A DNA stretch of 64,000 nt from Desmonostoc muscorum LEGE 12446 (GTDB lineage: Bacteria > Cyanobacteriota > Cyanobacteriia > Cyanobacteriales > Nostocaceae): the NCBI RefSeq assembly GCF_015207005.2, contig NZ_JADEXS020000001.1:5355001-5419000 (forward strand), in the 5' to 3' direction. Position 1 is the first letter of the stretch; every line of letters begins with the position of its first letter. Below, one piece after another: positions 19,087-28,430 of the stretch. The translations under genes and the position numbers were made by a program. The notes below the pieces were generated by a model. It was not told where the DNA came from. It ran no database searches and saw only the letters and a list, made by a program, of their open reading frames with translations.

Positions 19087-19128
19087 ATCTAGTCCCAGAA
19101 AATCTGAAGGAATGCGATCGTTTTTATA

Positions 19129-19146
19129 ATACTCGTTAACGAGTAT
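19129..19146. repeat. Perfect 18-bp palindrome downstream of the thioredoxin gene
   Basis: ATACTCGTT is followed directly by AACGAGTAT with no loop. No T-tract follows on either strand in the right place, so terminator function is doubtful; an operator-like role or chance are alternatives. Confidence 0.5.
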
Positions 19147-19179
19147 CAAAGACTCATTCACGAAGCTCAGAGGTTCATT

Positions 19180-19301
19180 AGACCTCTTGCAAAAGTCCCT
19201 AAACCCCACCCCCAACCCCTCCCCAAGGCATCGGGAAGGGGAGCGTTTGCGTCAGCAAATGCGGGGTGGGGTTCTTTATTTTTGATTTATGCAAGAGGTC
19301 T
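19180..19301. repeat. MITE-like element with AGACCTCTTGCA tips
   Basis: Perfect 12-bp terminal inverted repeats AGACCTCTTGCA (19180-19191) and TGCAAGAGGTCT (19290-19301) bound 122 bp with nested complementary tracts (AACCCCACCCC near 19203 and GGGGTGGGGTT near 19263). The unit is non-coding. The rest of 19087-19615 shows no gene. Confidence 0.8.
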
Positions 19302-19615
19302 ATTAACCCTGTTTTGTCACTCTGGGAAAATAAAAATCAAAGCCAAATTTTGAACTGTAGATAGAACGGGCATTTGAGCGTTTATTTTCTAACACAATGG
19401 TTTAAATCATGGTTTTTGGTAAAAGTCTTATGCTGTAAGCATTCCAGATTATTCTCTCCCGAAAGTGATAAAAGAGGGTTAACTAAGTTCTAATAGTTAT
19501 CCAAGAGCATAATTCATTAGGTGCAAGAGTTCTAGGGACATCAGTTTTACGTTAAGTTGACACCAATGGACACAGCAGTGCCCCTACAGGTATATCTCGC
19601 GCTTGTCGGGAAACG

Positions 19616-20656
19616 CTATAAATGCATTACTGACACACTATTCTCAGCTTCATCTATTGCTATCTGCGCCAATCCAAACTGTTGAATTACCCCAGCATTC
19701 GTAGTCAAATGACTACTCACCTGGGCTACTCGGTAATGACTTTCTTGTGAGGCTAAAGCAGCGGGCAATAATAACTGGTCTGCTAAGTGTTCATCCACAG
19801 GTGCGCCTGTGTGATGAAACTCAAGCAGTTGCTGACAAGCAATTTCTGCAACTGTCTCCGCTGATAACTGCAAACGCCCAAACCCACCAAAACCAGCTAA
19901 ACTGTTCTGATACTCAGCAGTGAGGAAAATACCCGCCCCCGGTGCAACACCTTTTTCTCGTGATGCTTTGACAGCAACTTTTAAATGCGCTTCTCTTAAC
20001 AAATTTTCGGCACGATTTGCCATGCGTTGGGGAATATGGGAAGGTAATTCTGTCACCACTGCAACTCCGCGCACTTGGTGTAAATCTCCCCGTTCCCACA
20101 AATTGATTCCACCGAGTTGACAACCGCCACTGACTTGCAACTCTATTTCTCCGCCACCTTGGGGATACCAACCCCAAGCGCCTAACTTGACTTTTGCTTC
20201 TACTCCCATACGTTGCAATATCCGCAGATAAACTTGCTCAATGTATGTGACTGTGGGGCTAAAGTTCACATGAGTTCCACCTTTGAGTGTGACGCGGGAA
20301 TTACCAGGTGCTAACGCCAAAGGTAAGAGAATTGTCTGGAGAATGAGAGCGATCGCACCCGCAGAACCACCAGGTTGTGCTTTACTAACATCAAAGGTAT
20401 AAATTCCAGCTTGCACAGGACTACTTGGGATGAATTCCAGCTGCATTGAACCCAAAGCATCACCCCGTAGATGGGCATTACAAATTCTAGCTGCTGCACG
20501 AACGGCTGTTAAGTGCTGTGGTGCTAATCCTGGCTTTTTGCGTCCCGCGCGAATACCTGCAATTCGTATGGGTTCGCCAGTGATAGCGGCTAGACTTAAG
20601 GAAGTGCGAAGAACTTGTCCGCCTCCCTCTCCGTAAGAACCATCAATTTCAATCAT
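19616..20656 (-). CDS. rtcA: RNA 3'-terminal phosphate cyclase
   Basis: RtcA converts RNA 3'-phosphates to 2',3'-cyclic phosphates with ATP through an enzyme-AMP intermediate. From ATG 20656 it has 346 aa. Family signatures include MIEIDGSYGEGGGQVLRTSL at the N-terminus, RAGRKKPGLAPQHL and the LKGGTHVNFSPT segment. The nucleophilic His of the C-terminal motif lies in GAPVDEHLADQLLLP. The longer frame to 20692 adds a poor leader and was not used. There is no rtcB ligase gene beside it. Confidence 0.95.
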   Translation of the reverse strand: MIEIDGSYGEGGGQVLRTSLSLAAITGEPIRIAGIRAGRKKPGLAPQHLTAVRAAARICNAHLRGDALGSMQLEFIPSSPVQAGIYTFDVSKAQPGGSAGAIALILQTILLPLALAPGNSRVTLKGGTHVNFSPTVTYIEQVYLRILQRMGVEAKVKLGAWGWYPQGGGEIELQVSGGCQLGGINLWERGDLHQVRGVAVVTELPSHIPQRMANRAENLLREAHLKVAVKASREKGVAPGAGIFLTAEYQNSLAGFGGFGRLQLSAETVAEIACQQLLEFHHTGAPVDEHLADQLLLPAALASQESHYRVAQVSSHLTTNAGVIQQFGLAQIAIDEAENSVSVMHL

Positions 20657-20825
20657 GGGTGATTTTGGGATGTTGTTTTGGGTTCTACCCACAGAATATT
20701 TGGAAGTCAGAATTCAGAAGTCAGAATTCAGAATTCAGAATTTAGAATACTTCAATTTTTACAGCAGATTTTCAGAAGCGTAAAGTACACAAACTAGGAC
20801 TGGTAGCCAGTTATTAAGCCTGTTT

Positions 20826-20932
20826 TATAGCGGTTCTCGTTTACGTGAGGTACACCCGTAGGGGCACGGCACTGCCGTGCCCCTACACCTGGTGATATAA
20901 TTTTGTGCCGCATCTGAATAGTAACCGCTCTA
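20826..20932. repeat. 107-bp palindromic repeat, copy 1
   Basis: Begins TATAGCGGTTCTCGTTTACG and ends AACCGCTCTA, forming terminal inverted repeats. The centre is a strong hairpin with GTAGGGGCACGGCA / TGCCGTGCCCCTAC arms (20858-20886). A second copy of equal length and about 88-90% identity lies at 22483-22589, so the pair flanks the flavoprotein gene. Confidence 0.9.
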
Positions 20933-20957
20933 CTTCTGACTCCTGAATTCTGACTTC

Positions 20958-22304
20958 TTAATTGTGCTGTAATTGGAGAACTTTGCTTTTACCGGGGTTC
21001 ATTAACCCATAGGGGTCTACTATTTCCTTAAATTTTAACTGCTCAGGATCAATAACTTTTCTGCCTCCCTCTTCAATAATATAGGTGTGAGGATTGGCAA
21101 TACCCACGCCCTGTTCTTCGTGATAGCGAATAATTTCGTTGAGACGTTCTTCTGTGGTGTAGCGGACGAGTTGCAAACCACCAGGAAGTACGGCACCGTT
21201 GACGCGAAAAAATTCTAAATGCATCATCACTTCATCGCCAAAATGATTGTACATCTGCTCTATCAGTTGCAGACTTTTACCCGCAGGAAACATACTTTGT
21301 AAGTAGGTGATTCCAGTGTCTACGGTCCGGGCGTGTAAGGTGGTATGGTTCCAGGTAAATTCTGCTAAATGCGTGCCTTTTCCTGCTTCTTGGGCTGGTT
21401 TTTCATAAGTAATCTGGCCACCGTATTGCTGCACTAAACCGGGTAATAATTCTAAACTAGGTTCGGCAATTATCAAAAATACCGCATGAGTACCTTGAGG
21501 AATGTACTGTTGTAAGGCGTGAAAGTATTGGGGAATTGGGGATGCAAAGACAGAAATCGATTTCTTAATCATGCCATCGGCACTGCCAAGTGCATGACCA
21601 AACTTTACTGCTGTCATAAAGTCGTCAAAAGTGACGATGACTTCTGCCCAAGGATAAGCCGGTCCTAAGGGAATTTCCACTTCGGTGATAATGCCGTTAA
21701 TACCCCAAGCATGGTTCACCTTTTGTACATCGTCTCCGCGCAACTCGATCGCACGGGGTTCATCTTCTAAAGTTACCACTCGCAGTGCCAAAATATTACC
21801 GCGATCGCGTAAGGCTCCATATTGTACCGAGCCAATACCCCCACTCCCCCCAGCAATAAATCCGCCAATTGTAGCTGTGCGGTAAGTCGAAGGCGCCATG
21901 CGGATTTCCCAACCGATTTCTCGTGTTTTTTTATCTATAGCTGCCAACTTTATCCCAGCTTCTACCCGCGCCACCGCTGGTTTCACCCAAAGAATCTCTT
22001 GCATCCGCGTCATGTCTAAAATTACGCCACCATGCAAGGGTACGCATTGCCCATAATTCCCAGTCCCAGCCCCCCGTACAGTTAAGGGTACGCGGTATTT
22101 TGCACAAGCAGCTGCAACTTTGCAAACCTCTGCTTCATTCACGGGACGCACCGCAATATCTCCCACTTTTCCCTCTAATTTCGGCACAAGTACGGGGCTA
22201 AAGGTGTGATAATCCTGGGATAATTTTGCCACTTGGGTCGGGTCAGTGATAATTTCTATACCTTCTAGAGAATTAATCAGTGTATCTAAGTTGGTTGTCG
22301 TCAT
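20958..22304 (-). CDS. FAD-binding oxidoreductase (GlcD/D-lactate dehydrogenase type)
   Basis: 448 aa, FAD-binding type 4 fold. The N-terminal half has the flavin pyrophosphate motif (VRGAGTGNYGQCVPLHGGV, about residues 77-95) and the second glycine-rich segment GGFIAGGSGGIGSVQYGALRD. The C-terminal half ends with the typical VDPYGLMNPGKSKVL motif. Members oxidise 2-hydroxy acids such as glycolate or D-lactate. Some cyanobacteria use GlcD for photorespiratory glycolate, but this protein is single and lacks GlcE/GlcF neighbours, so the substrate is open. No signal peptide. Confidence 0.88.
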   Translation of the reverse strand: MTTTNLDTLINSLEGIEIITDPTQVAKLSQDYHTFSPVLVPKLEGKVGDIAVRPVNEAEVCKVAAACAKYRVPLTVRGAGTGNYGQCVPLHGGVILDMTRMQEILWVKPAVARVEAGIKLAAIDKKTREIGWEIRMAPSTYRTATIGGFIAGGSGGIGSVQYGALRDRGNILALRVVTLEDEPRAIELRGDDVQKVNHAWGINGIITEVEIPLGPAYPWAEVIVTFDDFMTAVKFGHALGSADGMIKKSISVFASPIPQYFHALQQYIPQGTHAVFLIIAEPSLELLPGLVQQYGGQITYEKPAQEAGKGTHLAEFTWNHTTLHARTVDTGITYLQSMFPAGKSLQLIEQMYNHFGDEVMMHLEFFRVNGAVLPGGLQLVRYTTEERLNEIIRYHEEQGVGIANPHTYIIEEGGRKVIDPEQLKFKEIVDPYGLMNPGKSKVLQLQHN

Positions 22305-22482
22305 AATTTATTATTTTTCCCCAGCTTTTTGAACTGATTCATAACAAATATCTTTTTAGCGATCGCATCTATAATATTTGCATAAAATAGAAGCAATCAA
22401 GTGCAACAGTCTACGACCGATATCATTTCATACTTTGACCGAAGAAAACTCAATCTTTGGTGATACATCCTAAGATTCAAGC

Positions 22483-22589
22483 TATAGCGGTTCTCGTTTA
22501 CGTCAGATACACCCGTAGGGGCACGGCAGTGCCGTGCCCCTACACCTTGGAATATAATGTTGTACTGCATCTTAATAGGAACCGCTATA
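22483..22589. repeat. 107-bp palindromic repeat, copy 2
   Basis: Same length and orientation-symmetric structure as the element at 20826-20932: TATAGCGGTT / AACCGCTATA perfect 10-bp tips and the central hairpin at 22515-22543. About a dozen differences separate the copies, and those in the stem centre are compensatory (CAC versus CAG around the axis). The remaining gap up to 22842 shows nothing. Confidence 0.9.
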
Positions 22590-22842
22590 AAAAAATCAAA
22601 TACTAGTCGTAAAAATGCACGATGAGCAAATGAATATATAGCTTAATCCTACTCACCATAAATTTGTTATATCTAAAATTGAAAGCGGAAAATAGGCAAA
22701 TGTAGACGAAGTAATTGCTGCTGCATTAACTTGCAGAAAATAGGAATTATTCAATGAGAAAATGCAAAGTTAATTCTTGTATTTCACTGGACTTTTATGC
22801 AACTTATATCATGTCCGGTTGAATACTTATCATAATGAAAAC

Positions 22843-25800
22843 TCAACTTCTTCTAATTCGTCCAGTCAAAGAAGCAACTACAAAGATTAGCTGAACTGAT
22901 TCGACGGGTTTGGCCAAATGCATTTGGAAACCTGCACTCAGAGCCTCTCTACGCTCGTCATCTCTGGCATGGGCAGTCAATGCTACAGCTGGAATTTGTC
23001 CTCCTGACTCAACACTCAGTGCCCTCACCTGGCGAATCAGTGTATAACCATCTTCCTCTGGCATACTGATATCAGACAAAAGTAAGTCATACCCACCAGG
23101 ATTTGCCATCAGCGTTGATAATGCTTCCTTTGCAGATGCAACAGCCGTGACTTCAACTCCACAGACCTCAAGCACTGTTGTAAATAACTCGCGTACAGAT
23201 GGTTCGTCATCCACCAGAAGTACGCGCAGATCCTCCAGTGAGGGCATGTAATCATCTGACGGTGGCAACTGCTCTCTTGAGACTACTGGCTCTGTAGCAT
23301 TCGGCGCAGAACTTTCTTCGAGGTGAGTTTGCAGGGGTAATTTGACGATAAACGTTGCTCCTTGTCCTTCGCCTTGGCTGTAGGCTGCAACTGTACCGCC
23401 GTGGAGTTCTACCACATGGCGGACGATGGCAAGCCCTATTCCCAGCCCAGGATTTGTTCGGGTTCTGCTGCTATCTGCTTGGTGGAAGCGCTCGAAAACA
23501 TAGGGGAGAAAGTCAGCGCTGATACCGAAACCTGTGTCAATGACTTGAATTTGAGCTTGTTCATCAAGATATTCTAGTAAAATTTCAATTCTGCCTCCGG
23601 CTGGGGTGAATTTAATGGCGTTAGAAAGTAAATTCCACATCACTTGTTGTAGGCGGGTAGAATCGCCTAAGATTTTTCTGCTGGAAGGCTCTAACCGAGA
23701 TTCAATTTCAATATTTTTCGACTCTGCTGATAAACGCTGCATATTTATGGCTGCCTCAACCACAGGGGTAAGTTCAATCAGCTGGAGGTTCAGACGCAGC
23801 TTACCTGAGGTAATGCGTGAAATGTCTAAGAGATCCTCAATTAGCTGGGCTTGAGCCTGAACGCTGTGTTCGATCGCTTCCAGCCCCTGATTAATGGTAG
23901 CTTCATCGAGGTCATGTGTACGCAGCAGCTGTGCCCACCCCAGCAGGACATGAAGCGGGTTTCGCAGTTCGTGGGAAAGCACTGATAAAAAATCATCCTT
24001 AGCGCGATTGGCTGTCTCAGCAGCAGTTCGGGCTGACTGCTCTTGTGCCAAGAGATGAGCGCGTTCTGCCTCCCACTCTTTAATCTGGGTAATATCTTCA
24101 ATGGCCAAGAGAATCAACTCTGTATCGTCTATTTGAGGCATTTTCCGGGCATTGAGCCGCATAATTTTGTGCCCGATTTGTTCAAAGTTATATTCAACCT
24201 CAAAATCTTGAATTTGGGTGTTGTTTGTGAGAATCTCTTCTAGGAGCGATCGCAACTGGGGAATATTCCATTGCCCATTGCCAATCTCAAAGATTAGGTG
24301 TTGTTCTGTCTCTGTGGGTAGAACTTGGAAGATTTCGTAAAAAGACAAATTGGCGGTAACCACCCGCAAGTCTATATTCAGGACTACTAAGGATTCTCGC
24401 ACCGTCTGCACAATCGCTTCAGCGTAATCACGAGATGCTTGGATCTGAACTGCACTGCGTTTGAGGGTGTTAATGTCAAGCAACACCAGCACAGCACCAT
24501 CAATTTTGTTGTCTATGGTTCGATAAGGTCGGATTCGCAAGTCATACCAATGACCGCCCTCGTCTTGAACTTCCTGAGTTTTCAAGTTAAGGGTATTAAT
24601 TACTTCTAATATTTGTTCCTGTAAATCGGGGAGATTGAGATTGTGATTAATATCACTGAATGGTCGTCCTACATCTGCGGGAATCAGGTTGAACATTACC
24701 TGCGCTGTGGGTGTAAAGCGCCGAATCCGCAAATCACCTCCTAACATGAGGATGGGAATATTGATACTGCTGAGCAGATTTAGTAAATCATTGCTGACCT
24801 GAGTTGATTCAATATTCCGCCGTTGCAGTTCGTCATTAATTGTGTTCAGTTCTTCATTCGTTGCCTGAATTTCTTCCTTGGCGGTTTCCAGTTCTTCATT
24901 GGTACTTTGCAACTCTTCGTTACTTGAAAGGATCTCTTCGTTGGCGGCTCTCAAGTCTTGATTAGTGGCTTGCTGTTCCTCAATAATCGATTGCAGATAT
25001 TCTTTGGTGGTTGCCAACTCGTCTTTGAGTCGGGTAGTTTCTTGTTGGTCACGCCTTTGCTGCTGCCTAGAGGTGAGATGGTGATCGCTAGCTGGTTGTG
25101 AGGCAGTAGTTGCTGAGGAAGATATGTCTTCAAACAGCACTAAAAAGTAGCTGTCTACTACTGGGGGAGATTTGAACGGAATGACATCAATTTTAATGTG
25201 CCTAACTCGATCCTCATCTCTGATCTCTAAGCCTTCCTTGGTAATCTGTTCTTGTCGCTTTTTTGCCTGGTGAATTGCGGTGCGTAACTCTAACCGCAAA
25301 TCTGCCTTTGCCATCTTCAGCAAATTAAAACTTGGTCTTCCCGGTGCGGGTTCCAGATAGGCACTAGTCTGCCCCCGGAATTGCAGAATCTCCAAATCGT
25401 TATTGATAACCACACCGACCGGGGCGTATTGATTCAATACAATCCGGTCAGCTTCTTTTTGTATTTCCAAGTCGTTCCAGGCATCTTCGTTCACTATGGG
25501 TTGAGGGTTGACAATTTCTGTCGGATATGTGTTAGCGATCAAATCGATACCCAGTCGAGCCGGTGCTATTTTCCGGGAATAAATCTTGTACTTTCTATCT
25601 ATTAAAGCAAACAAGTCCGTAAATTCACCCACTGTCTCTGAAGTACCTAACATCAAATAGCCCGTTGGCTTGAGACCATAGTGGAAGACTGGTAAGAGTT
25701 TCTTCTGGACTGAGCTTCCCAAATAAATCAATACATTTCGACAAGTAATCAAATCCAGGCGGGAAAAAGGAGGATCGCCGATCAGGTTTTGTCTGGCGAA

Positions 25801-27063
25801 GACACACAACTCGCGCACTGCTTTACTAATCTGGTAACCGCCTTCTACCTGGACAAAGAACCGCTGTAGACGTTCTGGAGAGACATTTGCTATTTGGCTG
25901 AGTTTGTAGATGCCGTTACGTGCTTTGTCGATCGTTACTTCATTGATGTCTGTAGCAAAAATCTGAATGGGCGGATTGATTCCCTGCTTTGTTAAATACT
26001 CCACTAGGCAAATAGCAATGGAGTAAGCTTCCTCACCCGTTGAACATCCTGCTACCCAAATGCGGATAGGGGACTCTGGCGTTCGCTCTTTGATAATGCT
26101 GGGAAATACCTTAGTTTTTAAAGCCTCAAAAGCTTCGCTATCTCGGAAAAAATTGGTGACGGTGATTAGCACATCTTGATACAAGGCATTTACTTCTTCA
26201 GGATTCTGCTGAAGATAGCGGACGTAATCTTCTAGCTTTTCTAGCTTGTATAAAATCATCCGGCGGGAGATCCGCCGCTTCAAGGTGGTTTGCTTGTAGT
26301 GGGTAAAGTCAACTCCTGTGGAAGTTCGTAGCAAATTGAAGATTGTAGAGAGAGCATCCCCTTCAAGTAAAGCCTCAGTTGGCTGTGCTGGAGTTTTACT
26401 GGCGATGTAGGGATGACGACTAATTTTTGTCAGTTCTTGGGCGATTTCTTCCGGGGTTAGGATAAAGTCTACATAACCAGAAGCGATCGCGGTACTTGGC
26501 ATACTACTGACTCTTGCTGTATCTTCACACTGAGCAAAGGTAATGCCGCCAGCCCCTTTAATGAATTCCAGTCCCCGTGTACCATCTGCATCGCCTCCTG
26601 ATAGTACAATTGCGATCGCTTTGCTTCCGCGCTCCTCTGCCAAGGAAATAAAGAAAGCATCCACTGTCATAAAATGACCACGGGTTTTCTCACGCGGCGA
26701 CAACTTCAGCACCCCCTCAGAAATAATCATCTTGGCATTGGGCGGAATCACGTACACATGATTTGGTTCCACCACCACACCATCCTGCACCTCTTGTAGA
26801 GGCATCTGAGTTGTTTTAGAGAGAATCTCACTCAGCAAGCTTTTTTGATTGGGGCTTAAATGTTGAATTACCACAAACGCCATGCCTGTATCATTTGGCA
26901 AATGGCTCAGCAATCGTGTAAACGCCTCCAATCCACCCGCAGAAGCACCCATTGCTACAATTGGAAATAATTCTTTCTGATTTTCTTGCTGTTGTTCGTT
27001 GTTGGAAGCTTTATCTGTATTGGAATTAGATTGAGATTTTTTAGAAGACCGCCTCGATGTCAT
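22843..27063 (-). CDS. CheB-CheR-PAS-histidine kinase-receiver hybrid protein
   Basis: 1406 aa cytoplasmic multidomain sensor. CheB methylesterase domain about 33-215, with Ser41 in MGASAGG, His68 in IQHLSP and Asp160 in GGDADGTRG. CheR methyltransferase about 235-500 with the SAM motif VAGCSTGEEAYSIAI. A long coiled coil follows (about 670-760, repeated NEELQSTNEELETA-like heptads), then two PAS-like domains. The HisKA box has its phospho-His in FLSVLSHELRNPLH. HATPase_c motifs are NLLSNAIKFTP, DTGFGIS and GLGIGLAIV. The C-terminal receiver has its acceptor Asp in LLLSDISMPEEDGY. No other chemotaxis genes are adjacent, so it is probably a stand-alone signalling hub. Its input is unknown. Confidence 0.95.
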   Translation of the reverse strand: MTSRRSSKKSQSNSNTDKASNNEQQQENQKELFPIVAMGASAGGLEAFTRLLSHLPNDTGMAFVVIQHLSPNQKSLLSEILSKTTQMPLQEVQDGVVVEPNHVYVIPPNAKMIISEGVLKLSPREKTRGHFMTVDAFFISLAEERGSKAIAIVLSGGDADGTRGLEFIKGAGGITFAQCEDTARVSSMPSTAIASGYVDFILTPEEIAQELTKISRHPYIASKTPAQPTEALLEGDALSTIFNLLRTSTGVDFTHYKQTTLKRRISRRMILYKLEKLEDYVRYLQQNPEEVNALYQDVLITVTNFFRDSEAFEALKTKVFPSIIKERTPESPIRIWVAGCSTGEEAYSIAICLVEYLTKQGINPPIQIFATDINEVTIDKARNGIYKLSQIANVSPERLQRFFVQVEGGYQISKAVRELCVFARQNLIGDPPFSRLDLITCRNVLIYLGSSVQKKLLPVFHYGLKPTGYLMLGTSETVGEFTDLFALIDRKYKIYSRKIAPARLGIDLIANTYPTEIVNPQPIVNEDAWNDLEIQKEADRIVLNQYAPVGVVINNDLEILQFRGQTSAYLEPAPGRPSFNLLKMAKADLRLELRTAIHQAKKRQEQITKEGLEIRDEDRVRHIKIDVIPFKSPPVVDSYFLVLFEDISSSATTASQPASDHHLTSRQQQRRDQQETTRLKDELATTKEYLQSIIEEQQATNQDLRAANEEILSSNEELQSTNEELETAKEEIQATNEELNTINDELQRRNIESTQVSNDLLNLLSSINIPILMLGGDLRIRRFTPTAQVMFNLIPADVGRPFSDINHNLNLPDLQEQILEVINTLNLKTQEVQDEGGHWYDLRIRPYRTIDNKIDGAVLVLLDINTLKRSAVQIQASRDYAEAIVQTVRESLVVLNIDLRVVTANLSFYEIFQVLPTETEQHLIFEIGNGQWNIPQLRSLLEEILTNNTQIQDFEVEYNFEQIGHKIMRLNARKMPQIDDTELILLAIEDITQIKEWEAERAHLLAQEQSARTAAETANRAKDDFLSVLSHELRNPLHVLLGWAQLLRTHDLDEATINQGLEAIEHSVQAQAQLIEDLLDISRITSGKLRLNLQLIELTPVVEAAINMQRLSAESKNIEIESRLEPSSRKILGDSTRLQQVMWNLLSNAIKFTPAGGRIEILLEYLDEQAQIQVIDTGFGISADFLPYVFERFHQADSSRTRTNPGLGIGLAIVRHVVELHGGTVAAYSQGEGQGATFIVKLPLQTHLEESSAPNATEPVVSREQLPPSDDYMPSLEDLRVLLVDDEPSVRELFTTVLEVCGVEVTAVASAKEALSTLMANPGGYDLLLSDISMPEEDGYTLIRQVRALSVESGGQIPAVALTAHARDDERREALSAGFQMHLAKPVESVQLIFVVASLTGRIRRS

Positions 27064-27184
27064 TGTTATGCACCAAATAATAGTTTGGGGTTCTTCGTCT
27101 TTGTTAATTTAAGAAGAATTACATATTTCTATTTTTACTGTTTTAACAAGACTTAAATTTTCTCGAACTAATTTTATAGCCATA

Positions 27185-27212
27185 GTAGGGGCGTACAGCT
27201 GTACGCCCCTAC
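27185..27212. repeat. 28-bp perfect palindrome of the GTAGGGGC family
   Basis: GTAGGGGCGTACAG is followed by its exact complement. The identical 28-bp unit recurs at 30030-30057, and relatives lie at 30810-30837 and 35159-35186. It sits upstream of the CheB-CheR gene and has no T-tract, so it is a dispersed repeat rather than a terminator. Confidence 0.8.
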
Positions 27213-27329
27213 TTTTATATCTCTATCATGTATTTGCTAAAACGTTAATTTAAGACTCGATTTTCCGTGACCCTTGTTGACAAAACTACGGTGGTGTACA
27301 CAAGTTTTGTGACTTGTAATGCTAATATA

Positions 27330-27497
27330 TCGACCTGCACCTTAGTTGCATCGACCCGCACCTTTGATGCATCGACCTGCACCTTTGATGCATCGACCCG
27401 CACCTTAGTTGCATCAACCCGCACCTTTGATGCATCGACCCGCACCTTTGATGCATCGACCCGCACCTTAGTTGCATCGACCCGCACCTTTGATGCA
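27330..27497. repeat. 21-bp minisatellite, 8 units
   Basis: Eight contiguous 21-bp units, mostly TCGACCCGCACCTTTGATGC plus A, alternate with a variant carrying CCTTAGTTGC. Since 21 is a multiple of three, all frames without stops stay open. The minus strand reads the heptad VDASKVR/VDATKVR and the plus strand reads STRTFDA/STRTLVA. Frames of 129 codons (27245-27634, minus) and 135 codons (27267-27674, plus) result. The minus-strand frame would lie upstream of and co-directional with the CheB-CheR gene; I see no decisive sign that either is translated. The rest of 27064-27637 holds no gene. Confidence 0.9.
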
Positions 27498-27637
27498 TCG
27501 AAGAGCAACTGGGAACAACGCCAAAAAGTCAGATGCTTGTGTCTTTCCAGTGCCCCTTTTGTCTTCGTTGACGGCGAAATAACTAAAAGTAAGCTAAAAT
27601 TCAAGCATAGTAAGCATTTCACGCTTAGGAACACTCC

Positions 27638-28378
27638 ATGCTTGAGACCTTGGAAACCCGACTTTACGAACTAGAACAATTTGCCAACGCCCTTGTCTCT
27701 AATCAACTGACACACATTAGCGTGTTGAGTATTGGTATTATCTTTGCCGCTGGCTTGCTCACCAGCCTTACCCCCTGTATGCTTTCCATGCTGCCAATTA
27801 CCATTGGTTACATCGGCGGTTATGAAGCAAAAAGCCGCCTCCAAGCCGCTGCACAATCAACTTGGTTTGCTCTTGGATTAGCAACTACTTTGGCAGGGCT
27901 AGGTATTATAGCAGGTTTGGTGGGAAAAGTCTACGGTCAAGTGGGAATTGGTTTACCGATTGTTGTTAGTATCATCGCCATTCTCATGGGGTTGAACTTA
28001 TTGGAAGCACTGCCTCTGCAATTTCCATCATTGAACGAAACCAATTGGATTTCCCAAGATTTACCCATAGGATTGCGTTCCTATTTGCTGGGGCTGACTT
28101 TCGGTTTAGTTGCATCTCCTTGTAGCACGCCTGTTTTAGCCAGCTTGCTTGGTTGGATTGCCAACACACAAGATTTAATTTTAGGCGCTGCTTTACTACT
28201 TTCCTATACAGCCGGTTATGTAGCACCATTGATTTTAGCGGGTACTTTTACTGCTTCAATTAAAAAGTTGCTAGAATTGCGTCGCTGGTCAGGTTGGATT
28301 AACCCAGTTAGCGGTGCGCTATTGGTAGGATTCGGTGTATTTTCCCTAATTTCTCGAATTCCTCTTGGTAGTTTTTAA
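27638..28378 (+). CDS. ccdA: Cytochrome c biogenesis protein CcdA
   Basis: 246 aa polytopic membrane protein of the DsbD/CcdA family that carries reducing equivalents from stromal thioredoxin to the lumenal side for haem attachment to apocytochromes c. The two redox cysteines are visible in LTSLTPCMLSMLPITIGYIGG (first helix) and VASPCSTPVLASLLG. Six membrane segments are predicted by eye. It lies 52 bp upstream of ccs1 on the same strand, an expected pairing in the cyanobacterial System II pathway. Confidence 0.95.
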   Translation: MLETLETRLYELEQFANALVSNQLTHISVLSIGIIFAAGLLTSLTPCMLSMLPITIGYIGGYEAKSRLQAAAQSTWFALGLATTLAGLGIIAGLVGKVYGQVGIGLPIVVSIIAILMGLNLLEALPLQFPSLNETNWISQDLPIGLRSYLLGLTFGLVASPCSTPVLASLLGWIANTQDLILGAALLLSYTAGYVAPLILAGTFTASIKKLLELRRWSGWINPVSGALLVGFGVFSLISRIPLGSF

Positions 28379-28430
28379 GTCAGGAGTCAGAATTCTGAAT
28401 TCTCAAGACATCAATTAACCCATGTGAGTA

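Noticed and set aside
19129..19146. Perfect palindrome as the terminator of the thioredoxin-like gene
   Set aside because: It has no loop and no following T-tract on the coding strand; listed only as a palindrome.
23362..26660. Antisense frames inside the CheB-CheR kinase gene and other large genes
   Set aside because: They are shadows of strongly supported coding frames, without motifs or ribosome sites.
27330..27497. Regular 21-bp repeats as a possible CRISPR array
   Set aside because: The units are contiguous with no variable spacers, and no cas gene is near.
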